Position numbers and translations under genes: made by a program. Shown in pieces: positions 39,935 to 51,640 of a stretch of 64,000 nt of DNA (within the stretch, counting starts at the first letter, position 1; every line of letters starts with the position of its first letter). The DNA lies in assembly GCA_034620365.1 (NCBI GenBank), contig JAQGEQ010000191.1, forward strand, positions 124,001 through 188,000. Direction: 5' to 3'. Below the pieces are notes generated by a model. That model saw only the letters and a program-made list of their open reading frames with translations. It was not told the origin of the DNA and made no database searches. This DNA is from Pegea sp. RAD2-039 (lineage: Eukaryota; Chordata; Thaliacea; Salpida; Salpidae).

Positions 39935-42900
39935 TCAAGATGATTTAGAGTTTGACCATTCTTCAAAAATCCTCGACATCCTGTTGATAGTAGAGTCATC
40001 CTGATGAAGATTTTAAAGATTAAAAAGTGATCAGATAGAATTTAATAGACTTACCTTACAGAAACAGAATCTAACGTATTTAGAACCTTCATTTTTATGT
40101 TGATCGCCGTAGAAAGCGGATGTTGGGATTGCAGCAACTTTCTTGTTAATTGTCATCCATTTAACAAATTGGTAATCCCAACATTCATCTTCTGATCCAA
40201 CATTTTCATCAAAGTCTACTTCTAAATGATAGGTTTAGTGATTTAAAGATAGAAATTAGAATAATTACTCATGTTAGATGCATCTGCTACTATAAAATAG
40301 CCACCATCTGGTATAATCGGTTTCATTCCAACATTTTGAAGGATTTTTATCATTTTGTCTCTTTTTGATTTCAAAGTTTGAGGTAAAGTTTTGAAGTATG
40401 ATTGTTCAGTCCCTAAAACTTCGATTTCGTGAGTAAATGATTGAGAAACAGCCTCCTAAATAGTAACAAAAATTGGTTTAAAGTTTATTGAAATAAGAAA
40501 TGTGAAAGTTGCTAACTTGTAGAGGAGTAGGACATGTATATATCGAGTTTTGATGAACAGTAAACAAATGTTTCATCAAATTCTCTCCTCCTATCGTCCA
40601 ACCTAACTATATGATCTTGAAGATAAAATTTGAAATGAAACAAGATCAAAACAACCTTCCAACCGGTTACACTAAAAGTCTTTCCAGCACTTCCAATTGT
40701 AAGACTCCGTTCCCACATACCAGGAAGTGAAGCTACTTACAGATAGTTACATGAAATGTGAGCTTATAGTAAATACAAACCTATTCGTACATGTTGCTTG
40801 TCATCATATGTTAGCCATTCATAAACTTCATCAGAAATACAAAGGCAATCAAACTCGATACAAAGTTCTGATATCATTTCAAGTTCACTTCTTTCAAACA
40901 CCTAAAAATTTCATTAAAATCCTCTTTTAGTTGATAAATGGAATAGTTTTGTAAATTTATATCTGATTAAGTTATAACCTTGCCAAGTGGGTTATTTGGA
41001 GTGTTTATGACGATCGCTTTTGTATTTTTGTTGAATTTTGATCTCAATTCATCTTTATCTAAAGTCCAATCACTACTTCTAAGTGGCTCCATACCTTTTT
41101 TCTGAAAATATGAAATTGTATTTTAATTGTCATTAAAACATTCTTCAGTAAACAAACACTTAAACTAATAAACGATTTACAAATTAATTTATTAATAATT
41201 AAGTTAATGTAAAATTAAGTAGAATATAAATTAATGAAATTTTAGAAGTATTTAAATAATAAATTATTTGATAAAATAACAAACTTTACTTGATGAGTGA
41301 ATAATTTAAACAGGAAATGAATTTGAAACTAAATTTTTTTTTAATATTCAATTTAATAAAACTTTTGAAAATAATTTAAACTTTTTCTCATTAGCTTACA
41401 GGTTTGAGGGAGATAAACCTACATTTCCCACCAGAATACTTCACCATTGGTTGATAACAATCAAAAAACGGTTCCACAATTATAACCTATATCAAAATGT
41501 AACATTTTCACAAAGTGTTTACACATAAACTAATCAAACTATAACTATAAACCAATAGTTGTTTAATCATTATCATAAATTTTTTAATAAAATGAAAATA
41601 TTATATAAACATTAGTTCAAAAAACTAAACAATTATATCTATGCAGGTTTCTAACAATAACTTAATATATATAATTAATCAACGCCAACAAATTTTTATA
41701 AAAATTTGTAGAAAAACTATTAGAAAAAACTTGCTTCATCTCCAGACTGAATGAAAGCTTGAAAACTTGCAAATAAAGCACCATAACCACCAATAGAAAT
41801 CAAAATTTCATTAAGTGGATCAATTTCAATTCCATATAAAGGACTAAACAACTTAGACAAGTTATTCACCAGAGGTAGATGACCCTGGAATTTAAAACCA
41901 AGATTTAAAAGAATAAATCAAATTATCAATTAATTAAACTCACAAATGCTCTAGTGTATTGATTAAGCATATGATCAGATTTTGTAGCATTTGTCAGATG
42001 TTTTATAACATGATCTGGTGGTGAAAAGTCAGGAAAGCCTTGTCCAACATTACAAGCATCATATTCTTTTGCTAAAGCTGTAAATTCAACCCTGTAAGTA
42101 AAAAATATCAATTTCATAAGATTACTAAGAATTTTTTTATTATTTTTCAAACTTTGTTATAAAATTTACTTTCTTATAAATAAAATTGATTAAAAATCAA
42201 ATCAAATTTGAATACTTCAAACTTTTGATGAAAATAATTAACATTTTTAATGTCAATAAACATCAAGTAAATACATATTATTATACATTTACTAACTATA
42301 TCTGTACTACATAAAGCTTTTATATGAATCACATTAAGAAACTACAACAAATTACAAAAAGACAAATTCATAAATCTATCTTTTAAAGCATTTTTATAGA
42401 AGTGACAAATTTACTATAGAACATAAAAACTTAAATAATTAAAATACTACACTGTTTATCATAAATCAAATATTCTTATAGATTATAAATGAATGTTTAC
42501 CAACAACAACAACAAATAATTTAAAACTTAATAAAGATATAAAACTTACCAAACATTTCTATTTACATCCAAAAGTCTTGAAGCTGGTTGAAGTTTAGTT
42601 GATGACATTTTTTTACTGATAATTCCAATCTAAAAAATAAAAGTTGTAAAAAAGAATCAGAAAAAAACTCTTTAACTAATTTTGTTGATAGATCTATGTT
42701 CTAGCTCTTATAAATTTAGGATTTATTTGTGATATTATAATTTTGAATTTATGAAAGTTTAATTTAAACATTAAAACATGAAAATATTTATAGATAAATA
42801 AATTATAAAATATAATCAAGTAATTCAGATAAATTTTATAAAATATTTATTATTAAAAAACTCACCAAACTCGTAGAAGGTTTATTTAGAGTTGTTCTAT

Positions 42901-42943
42901 AAAGTCCATGAAGTTGACGAAGACTAAAATTTACTGAAAACAT
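39935..42943 (-). CDS. KYAT3: kynurenine aminotransferase / cysteine-S-conjugate beta-lyase, mitochondrial
   Basis: PLP enzyme that transaminates kynurenine to kynurenate and cleaves cysteine S-conjugates. Complete: ATG at 42943, TGA at 39937-39935, 457 aa (human KYAT3 is 454). Exons: 42866-42943, 42550-42629, 41944-42091, 41735-41884, 41400-41486, 40979-41101, 40781-40901, 40656-40732, 40517-40606, 40269-40455, 40055-40221 and 39935-40000, all in phase. Residues 1-30 are basic, Ser/Thr-rich and lack acidic residues, like a mitochondrial presequence. Motifs: NVGQGFPDFSPPD, ISIGGYGALF, EPFFDCYQPM, INTPNNPLGK (PLP Asn), ISDEVYEWL (PLP Asp/Tyr), TIGSAGKTFSVTGWK (Schiff-base Lys), PDGGYFIVAD and YVRFCFCKDD (carboxylate-binding Arg). 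It resembles both KYAT1 and KYAT3; the presequence and SDEVYEWL favour KYAT3. The exon ending at 41735 uses a GC donor. Confidence 0.95.
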
Positions 42944-45900
42944 TTTAATTGTTTACATTTTACAATATTTTTCTCAAGGTTGTTGGAACTATTCCGTCTA
43001 TTACGAAATTGGAACTGAAAACAAATGTTACAGTTTTTCAACATGAACTTTAAAAAATAAATTTTTAACAAATTATTATCAAACTAGTTGTATCATTTAT
43101 GTAGCTTATTTACATCTCTATGTATATTTTTGCAGGCTTAGATTGTCCTATTATGTAGTTAATTGTTATAATATTAACCTATAGAACATATTTAAAGTTA
43201 TTACAGTACTTTCTCTACAATGTCTGCTGTTAAATACAATGCTTTTTATAAGTAAACTATTAAAAAAAGATTCAGTAATAAAAAATATTTTCTAAGTGGG
43301 TATTATTGCGAAAAAAGTGATATAACCATGCGGAGTTGCTATGAAATCCAATGTAATAAATGATATATTTCTTATTTGATTTAATTACTTATTTTCTCTA
43401 GTACATATTTTCATCCAGTATAGGCTGTTATTTATCTTAGCCATAAATATTTATATAAAAATCATTATTTGTATTTTATTATTTATCATTATTTTTTTCT
43501 AATAATTATTAAAATGTTTGAGCATAAGTTAATTTTAATTACTCTGGTGATATTCAAAAAATAGTTGTTTTGACATATTAACAAATAATATACACATAAA
43601 AAGTTCTTATCACCTACCAATAGATAGATACGTTCGTTTAAGTAAAAATTCACCTTTTATTTTAACCATAATTTATTTTCAGTTGTGTAACAAGATTACA
43701 ACAGTAAAAATTATTTATATTAAAGCTATATCCATTTTGATTTAATTTTGATAAGGTTCTTGTAGTATAAACCAAAAAAATATATTGACAAAAACGAAAA
43801 AGACAACACAACAGTCATCTAAAAATAAATTCGATTTTATTTTCTTTTAGTATCAGCAAATAAACTTATTTATCATAATTTAGGAAACATAATTAGATGG
43901 AATTACCCACTTAGAAAGGGATCAAAACTTACTAGAAAATTGTTTAACTTTGATAATTCTAATTCAGCCACTCTAATTAATGCCTTTGTGAACTTAATCG
44001 ATACCAATAATTAATCTCGGAAACTTTGTAACTCAAGTTAGCGGTAACGCTTAAGATTTCTTTATCAATTCAACTCCTCAGAATATTATCTATGTTGGTT
44101 AAAAGAAAACTTTTGCATTCACGACAAAATTGAATTCAAACTTTCTCAAAGGTTTTCATTAAGTAAATAAGTAAATTCCCGGAAACTTGTTCTGACCACT
44201 ATAATCAGCTAGACTTCCTTGTAGCAAGACGCAGCCTTCTAGCCAGTGGTTTATTGGCAAGATCACGCCACAATGCTTACAGCGACAATATGCTGCAAAT
44301 TGAACCTTTCTAGGAAATAATGTACTAGTAAAAAGAAGCACGTAAATTGCATTTAGACACCAGAACTATTTGTGTACTTGAAGAAGTCTTAAAATTTTCA
44401 CGTTATATAATTTAGATATGGACAAGAAAGTATCCAACATATTTTTTAATTTAATGATAAGACCTCAAATTGTGATAATTGTTACAAGTGAAATGAAATA
44501 GAATTTCTGTAATAATTAAATTTTTTCTTTGATATTTTGATTTAATAAATTTAGCAATGAATTTAAATTTGAGAACTAAAGTTAATTATATAGTTTAAAT
44601 ATTTAACTTTTTGGTTTAATTTCTCACACCTAATTGTCAAAAATCATTTTTTGAAACGGTGCGATCTCATTCATTAACCGGTTACTTTTTTAATGCTTTT
44701 ATTTCTTTAATAATTCTATTTAATCAAATTAATACTTAAAATCTTTAAATTATTATTATCATAAAATTCTTTACAAAATGTGGTCACAAAGTAAATAAAT
44801 CAGTTTTCATAATCTAAGAAAAATATCATTGATAAAAATAATCAAAACAAAATTTTATTCCCTATTAGTTACTATTTTTAGTTTACTCGAATGACAGCTG
44901 AGAAAAGGTTATCTTATGATGAATTTTGCTGAGTCATTGGATGTTTACTGACACATTTTATTGGTCTTATTGGGGTTTCTTCAGTAAATAATTGTTCAAG
45001 AAAAATAAATGTGATATAAATGTGGTTAGTTATAAAATATTCTAATTTGAAAGAACATGTTTTTTAGTAAACTGATAAATAATATGTAATCTCCTTCTAG
45101 CTTAATCTGCAAATTTTGCAAGGCTTTTGGTGTTAAAAATGCCGGGTATATCACAAAACCAACTCGAAAACCTGTTTTACATTACAGTAGTTTTAGCAAT
45201 GATAGTTGCAAAAACAATTCGTTTGTAATAGTTAGCATTAATAATTATCAATCACATTTCATAGTATAGATTTACGTTAAATTCTGTCATAGGAACTTCT
45301 ATCCCACAGCTTGTTGATAGAATATATTTAGTATTTCTGGGAATTTTGTTGTTACTATTTGGTCTGGTAAAAAGAATTGGTGAGGAAAAGCTTTTGGGAG
45401 TCACAAAGATCAAAGAGTTATTCCTTAAAACTTCTAAAAATATTTTAAACAGAGCTTACATTAGTTTTACATTAAATTTTGACAGTTATACTCTGTCATA
45501 GCTGCTTCTCATTTGCAACATGTTGATAGAATAGGATCCTGTCGTCGAAACGACAGGTTTCTGCCGGACTGCCTCCTGCCAATTTTGGCAGTAGTGAAAA
45601 AAGTGAAACCAGTCATTAAAAAAAGACTACAATATTTTTATTATAGCATTAAAAATCATCTGTAAGCATACAACACTTACAAAGTCTTAAAGGCAGTTAA
45701 AAAAGTTTAAAAAATTATTGAAAACCGTTTACTTATACTTGAGAAATCCATTTTCTTACAAAGTATTTTTTTCAACAAAAGTTTGGCAGAAATACCTTTT
45801 TAAAAATTTAAAATGTTTCTGCCAAAGATTAAATCAAAGGTCTTAAAATAATGTGATGAAAACTCGAAAATTGGATGTTAATTTTTGTCACTTTGACCAA

Positions 45901-46044
45901 AACATAAAAAGTTTTTCAAGAAAAAAGATGTCAATTTTCTAAAAGCAAAAATTTGAAAAGTGAAAAAAAGTCTTCATCTATTTTTTATTTGAAACTAATA
46001 AAGTTGTTGTGTAAACTATTCTTATATATTATGAAAGCTCTCTA
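42944..46044. other. AT-rich intergenic DNA with a GC-rich hairpin pair
   Basis: No supported gene. A short Cys-containing frame at 44341-44159 (minus) is noted but not called. Two adjacent perfect hairpins lie at 45538-45557 and 45576-45591, preceded by two diverged copies of a TCTGTCATA...TTGATAGAATA motif near 45280 and 45500. Confidence 0.5.
45538..45591. other. tandem perfect hairpins
   Basis: CCTGTCGT-CGAA-ACGACAGG (8-bp stem) and CTGCCA-ATTT-TGGCAG (6-bp stem) lie 18 nt apart, joined by TTTCTGCCGGACTGCCTC. They stand out in AT-rich surroundings. They could be a transposon end or a structured RNA; no promoter is visible. Confidence 0.6.
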
Positions 46045-46530
46045 TTAAAGAGAGATTTTTCTATAATAAATAGGAGGGGGTAATGAGGCTTGTTGAAAAA
46101 CATGAAAAATAAATTCTTTAAACTCATAGAAAGGATAAGCTTGATCTTTGGAAACCGATTTTGATTCTATCTTTGATTTTACTTTAGTGATTCTATATAT
46201 ACCTTTAATGAGATGAAAATCTATTACATCAAAAAATTCAAATGTTTTTCCTTTATCTGTTCCATTTATTAGTAATCTAATTTTTTCAATCTTTCTTTTT
46301 GGTATCCAAGTAATATCAAAGAATAAATACTCATCTTTTACAAGTCCATATCTTTTAAAGTAATCCTCAATTTGTATAATTGTAGTTAACACAACAGAAT
46401 CTTTATCGTCAAACCTTCCTTCACAGTGACATTTGTAAGGGTTAAATAGTTTAGCACAAGTTAGTGGGCTCATTCTTATTCGATAGTAAAATTGTGAGAT
46501 GCACTTAAAAAGGTTCTCTGCTGACATAAT
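46045..46530 (-). CDS. small NTF2-like protein, paralog B
   Basis: Single-exon frame of 161 aa if started at the ATG at 46530, which aligns with the start of paralog A. An upstream in-frame ATG at 46587 would add 19 residues, but it lies before an acceptor-like CTACAG, so that stretch is probably 5' UTR or intron. It aligns with paralog A over its length: QFYYRIRMSPLTCAKLFNP, TTIIQIEDYFKRYGL, EYLFFDITW, RLLINGTDKGKTFEFFDV and GIYRITKVK. Identity is low (roughly a quarter by eye), so the duplication is old. The C-terminus is extended. Same tentative NTF2-like fold; function unknown. TTTATT at 45984-45989 could be its poly(A) signal. Confidence 0.75.
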   Translation of the reverse strand: MMSAENLFKCISQFYYRIRMSPLTCAKLFNPYKCHCEGRFDDKDSVVLTTIIQIEDYFKRYGLVKDEYLFFDITWIPKRKIEKIRLLINGTDKGKTFEFFDVIDFHLIKGIYRITKVKSKIESKSVSKDQAYPFYEFKEFIFHVFQQASLPPPIYYRKISL

Positions 46531-46587
46531 GTTGTCGATGCTTAAGTTGTATAAAAAGAAACTGTAGTACAAAAACGTTATTTTCAA

Positions 46588-48009
46588 ATTATTTTACAAA
46601 TAGATAGTTCTAATAATTATTTAAGAGTTTATTTTAGACAGATTTTTCTCGTATTAAAGTTTTTAAAACCCACTCAGTCATAATTTCAAATAAAAATAAT
46701 TCCCAAAAAACAAAACAGTGAAAAAAATAATGGTGAATAAGCATTCTAAACAAAATGACATTTTTAAACTTGTGTTAAAAGATTAGAATTGTTAACATTT
46801 CGATGTTTTTCGAATTTGACGAACAGTTTTGTTTAAAAACTACTTCAAAGTATAACTTAATAATAGGTAAAAATTAAAATTTTACAAAGATATTTGAAAA
46901 ACACAATTTTCTACTTTTTAAGATGTATAAGCAAAGCTAAAAGCAAAATTAAATGTTTTATCGTAGTTCACCGTTGATGTAAATTTATAGTAAATAAAAT
47001 ACAAAAAATTATGCAATTAGTAACAAAAGAAAATCAATAACACAAAGAGACAAATAATTAACAACCGAAGTCTAAATTGGAATAGAATATAGCTTCAGAA
47101 AAAAATTTGTTAAAAGCTTAGTTGCAATGATCAGCTTAATTGAATATGAAGTCAATGACAAAATGCAAGAATGGTTATAACAGATTAATAAAAAGCTTTT
47201 GACGAAAGCCTTAAGTATAAATCTTTAAAAAGAGTTTTTAAAATCATATCAAACGCAATTGAAAGTTAATAATAATCATTTTGTCTTCTTTATAACCTTT
47301 AAAAAACATTAAATTGCACAAATTTTTAGTTTATCAAAAGTTTTCACAAAAAAATATAAACAGATTACTAATTTGAATATAGTCAACAGAAAGATTTTTT
47401 TCTAATTATTTAAAATAGTTATAAGATATTATATATTTAAATAAATTACAAAATGTGTTGTAGGTATACAAAACAAACTTTTACTTTAAGCTAAAGGTTG
47501 AATTATTAAATAATTGTATTATAATTTTTTCGATCTTGATCAAACAATCTTCGCCGACAAACAACATTTTATTCTTTAAAAACACAAAAGACATAACTCA
47601 GAATAGATAAAAAGTAAAAATAAAATTTGTAAACAAAACTACAGAAGTTAGGTGTAAACATTTATGAAACTCAAACTTAAAATGTAAACTGTTCATAAAA
47701 TTGCCAAGAAGTTAGTTTACACAAGTGAACCTTTACATAAAGTTAAATTATGGAAAGTATTGATTAATGAAAAACAATTTTTGATTTACATTTAGTATTT
47801 TTAACTTTATTTTAATTGAAATAAACTTTCTCGCACCAAATCATCTTAATAATTTTTACGCAAACATTTAAATTTCTTATAATTATAACTTTTTCAATTC
47901 TAAATGTCGATCAATAAACCAGTTTTTACTCTGGAGAATATCTAAAAATCGAAGTTTGGTATTGAAAATTATTTTAGTAATAGAAATAGTTACTCAACTA
48001 TTAAATACC
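46588..48009. other. AT-rich DNA, nothing recognised
   Basis: No exon, repeat family or RNA gene was supported in this stretch upstream of paralog B. Confidence 0.55.
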
Positions 48010-48370
48010 TCCTAGTCATTTCCAATTTATAATCTTTATCATTTTCTAATCTTTTTCACTTCTTTTTTTTTAATATTTTGTGCTCTTCATCAATACTTAA
48101 TCTTCTTCATTACATGATCTTCAATAGTTTCTGATCTAACTCACTTCCTAATCTTCCTTATGTTATGATGCTCATCACATTTTCATCTTTTTTATTTCTT
48201 GATCTCTATTACTTCCTGGTCTGTATCATTTGCTTGTATGATGACATTGTAATCTCTATTACTTCATACTCTTCATTACTTTCTAATCCTCATCATTTTC
48301 TTTTCCCGATCTTCATCAATTTATCATTTACACCACTTACTTAATTTCATTCTTTCCTGATCAGTATAGA
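48010..48370. repeat. degenerate GATCTTCAT / ATTACTTC minisatellite
   Basis: Loosely repeated TTC(A/T)TGATCTTCAT, ATTACTTCCT and CACTTCTTA elements at about 15-20 nt spacing. It looks like a decayed plus-strand version of the GATCAAGAAGTGATGAA array at 54845-55275 read on the opposite strand. Confidence 0.5.
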
Positions 48371-48463
48371 TTTAAGATCTGTTAGATTTATTTAAATATT
48401 TACTCAATAAAACTATTTACTAATTTTAGCTTGTCGTTGTTACTTTTTGAATATTTTTACAAA

Positions 48464-48931
48464 CATGATAGATCATTGTAATTATTGAAATAAGTATTTG
48501 CTCTACTATGAGAGCATCAAAATTATGAAAATAGCACAGGATTATACGTAATGTGCTGATTGCAGTCAAACTTTGATCATTATATTTTTTCATTTAGTTC
48601 TTGTGTTTGTGGGACCTTGTTTTTACAACATAATTAACTATTAATTTAGCAACAAATTTTCGGTTTGCAAAATTAAGACAAGTTTAATAATACTATAAGA
48701 TAACTTTTCATGATAGTTATTTTTTTCTCATTTTGGATAAAAAGAGATTAAATTGCAAGTTCTAACTGCAAAGAGTAACTTAAAATTATTTTATAGTTTT
48801 GTTAATTTCTTTATCATTTTAAAAAGATTTATATCATACAGACATATTTAACTTAAAAATTTTGGTTAAATTGTTGTTTTTCTGACAACAGTAAGATTTA
48901 ATATGAGCAAATGACGTCATCAGTGAAGACC
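48464..48931. repeat. diverged direct duplication, copy 1
   Basis: Shares scattered identical blocks in the same order with 49355-49952: AACATGATAGAT, GTATTTGCTCTACTATGAGA, GTGTTTGTGGGACCTT, AACTGCAAAGA and a terminal GAGCAAATGACGTCATCAGT. No coding content. Confidence 0.75.
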
Positions 48932-49354
48932 GTATTACAAGTACAATAAGAATTTCACTTTGAAAAAATATAAATAAGTTTTGAACTTTGTAAAAAATAT
49001 ATTTCATATAAATGCTTTCTTCTTTGATTTTGGGAAAACTTCTCTTTAGCTGCTTCAGAAGCAAAGTGTAAACTCAAACAAAGAATCTAATGACTTCAAT
49101 GTCACTGTCCAAGATCTATACGCAGTGTGAGCGAGAAGTCGATCTACGAAATGAAGAAAGTTCACGTTACTCTATTCTCTGCTGTAATAAAAGTCAACGC
49201 GCATACATGAAGGTAGCATTCGGATGCTATTACCACATCATCATTACAGAGTTGACACGAGATACTTTTTTAAATTTGTTAAATTTTTTTCAGATATTAA
49301 ATCAATAGTTACTAAAATTAGTTTATCTGTTTTATATTTTGACTTCATTTCCAA
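48932..49354. other. spacer between duplicate copies
   Basis: 49090-49270 is less AT-rich than its surroundings and holds a 72-codon plus-strand frame with no recognised motif or clear splice partner. It may be an exon of an unknown gene; it is not supported further. Confidence 0.35.
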
Positions 49355-49952
49355 ACATGATAGATTCAGTTAAGTGAAATGTTCTCAACTATTTGATGAA
49401 GTCAAATAAATCGGCTAATGAAAAGCCTATTCACAGTCATCAGTGTAATTTGTCAAAAAGTATTTGCTCTACTATGAGAGCATCCAAATTAAAAATAATT
49501 TGTCTTGATCTATCAACGTAGACGGTTCAAACTTTGATCAATATACTTTTTCAGTTAGTTCTAGTGTTTGTGGGACCTTATTGTTTTCAAAACTCAGTTG
49601 ACTGTCAATTTGGCGACAAATTTTTTGCTTCGTGAAGTTAAACAAGTTTAACAATATTGTAAGATAGTTTTCCTTGATAGTTGTTTTCTTATTATAATAA
49701 AAAGAAATTAAGATTTGTAAGAGGAAATTTAAATTTCATATTTTGTAAAAACGTAAACTAATTTGCAAGTTTAAACTGCAAAGATTATAAAAAAATGGTT
49801 TTAAAATTTGATTTATTTCTTTATCGATTAAAAAAGTTTGATAATATAGAATCAAATTTAACTCAAAAACTTTTGTTTAAATTGTTAATTTTCTTACATA
49901 AGTTATTTAGTAAGATTTATAAATGAGCAAATGACGTCATCAGTGATGAAAA
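49355..49952. repeat. diverged direct duplication, copy 2
   Basis: Second copy of the 48464-48931 unit, about 0.13 kb longer through small insertions. It ends with the same TGACGTCA-containing block. A 67-codon open frame begins at that ATG (49931-50134) but shows no recognisable domain and is not called. Confidence 0.75.
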
Positions 49953-50189
49953 TAGTTGTATTGATAATCATTCTTTATAGAGCTTTATTCAAATTATTAA
50001 GACGATTAACAACAGCAATAATTACTATTATTAATTTTGCAAAGCAGAACCAAATTTTCTTGATTTTATTTACTGAGAAGTTATCGAGAGAAGTTAAAGA
50101 AAATCTTCGTGGAAAAGACTTTCATCTCTCTTAGAAATTGAAGATTGTCTGTAAAATGTCATACTACCCAAGTTTTAACTGTCTGCTAA

Positions 50190-51640
50190 GGGTACAATCA
50201 ATGCAGCCAAAAGATTATTAAGATCAATTGACAGTTCATGAAGATCAGTAGATAGCGACAAGTATTGTTCAGAAACTTCTCGGTTCCACCTTCTTTTTCT
50301 GCGATTTTTACTGAAAACTGAGAAGCGTCTTTCTTGAAGTCACTTAAAGAAGTTCTTAAACCTCACCTGGGAGGATACTTGTGTAGGAAAGAAAAGTGTT
50401 CCCATTTGTTCTTGATATCATTTTGTATGTTTGAAACAGAAGTAGAGACACACAAAGTAGGTAAAGATGAATATTTATTAAGAAAGACGAGCTGAACGCA
50501 AAACTTGGCGTGTGGCTGGGTTCTTTTAGCTGAGCTTTACAAGGCAAAACAGTAGATGGAAGGAAGTTGACAGCCTTCCTACCTCTACATAAGATTTAAT
50601 TATGTGGCCCAGACACGTAGAACAGTGACATTGAGGGCAGTAGATTATGGATTCCTTGTCTGAGCCTGCTCATCTAGCCTTTTCTTCTTCTGGAACAACC
50701 ACAAGATAGTAAAGCTCATTATCATTAAGAGGCGTAAGCATTAGAATTGAAAAACATTTAGAAGGAGAGGTACAAACTGGTGTGACTGAATAAACCAATG
50801 TGTGAAATGTACAACTGGTCGCACTTTCCACACGAGTATGTTGAATGCAATGATAAGGTGACAGTGGAACTCTTATTTTTCTCGCGCTTTCGCTTTTTTC
50901 TGTCGCAAATACTTGGGTCTTACTTACAGAAGATGCTGAAGTATTGTTGATAGAACTTCCTTATATCCACGATCTGCTACAAGTTAGGACAGCTGAGTTT
51001 GTTCTATACCAAGTTGTTTCAACGAGAATTTTACTATATCTTTTTACTTCTTTTTAAGCTCATTTTAAGTCCAAAGAAACTCGCGGTTTCTATGATAACA
51101 TTCTTTGCAGAGATAAATTAGTGTGCAGCACAAAAGCAGCTAACAACTCATGTGGTGAAAAGTTTTAGTTTCAGATCTTAGATGCCTCAGGTTAAATTCA
51201 GACGATACCTAACATGTCCGTCGACAAGGTTTCATGAGTTACTCCCATCTACAGAGCTGTGAAAGTACATCTTCTGATAATCTTGTAGATCAACAAGCCT
51301 CCGCGTTACTCTTCCCACAACTTCCAGGATCAGAAACATTTCTGGTTATCAAAACTTACAGTTCTTCCATATCAGGAACAGACCCAACAAACTCCTCCAA
51401 CTCTGCATCCTTTTCCTCCCAGATCAATATGGATTTTGTTCTAATTGTCTTCAGCTTTGCTTTTACTTACAAAGTCTCCCATGAAGATATTTCCTAATGA
51501 TTTTTTCTGTAGCTTCAACGCCTACACCTCCATGACGTTGATCAAACTCACTTCGCCCACGATCCTCTCTTTCGTTATAGTCGTCATTATCTTTGTGATT
51601 TTTTGCTTTCTTATATATCTGTTATGTTTCGAACACTAAA
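50190..51640 (-). pseudogene. unidentified broken coding-like sequence
   Basis: Base composition is clearly more balanced than the flanks, and several minus-strand blocks read like protein. One of over 90 codons (50960-50675) includes ILMLTPLNDNELYYLVVVPE. A Cys-rich block follows it (YCPQCHCSTCLGHII). A further block near 50290-50190 contains RRWNREVSEQYL and ends LIVPLADS. Near 51400 there is an acidic block containing EEFVGSVPDMEEL. The blocks lie in different frames and are interrupted, with no consistent set of splice sites, so I read it as a decayed gene or element. I do not recognise the family. Confidence 0.45.

Noticed and set aside
44159-44341. 60-codon minus-strand frame with CRCKHC and INHWLEGC
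   Set aside because: Slightly GC-richer and Cys-containing, but no family recognised, no splice partners found and no paralog in the window.
49931-50134. 67-codon plus-strand frame starting in the TGACGTCA block
   Set aside because: Hydrophobic, low-complexity I/L/K content typical of AT-rich DNA; the duplicate copy's equivalent frame stops after about 12 codons.
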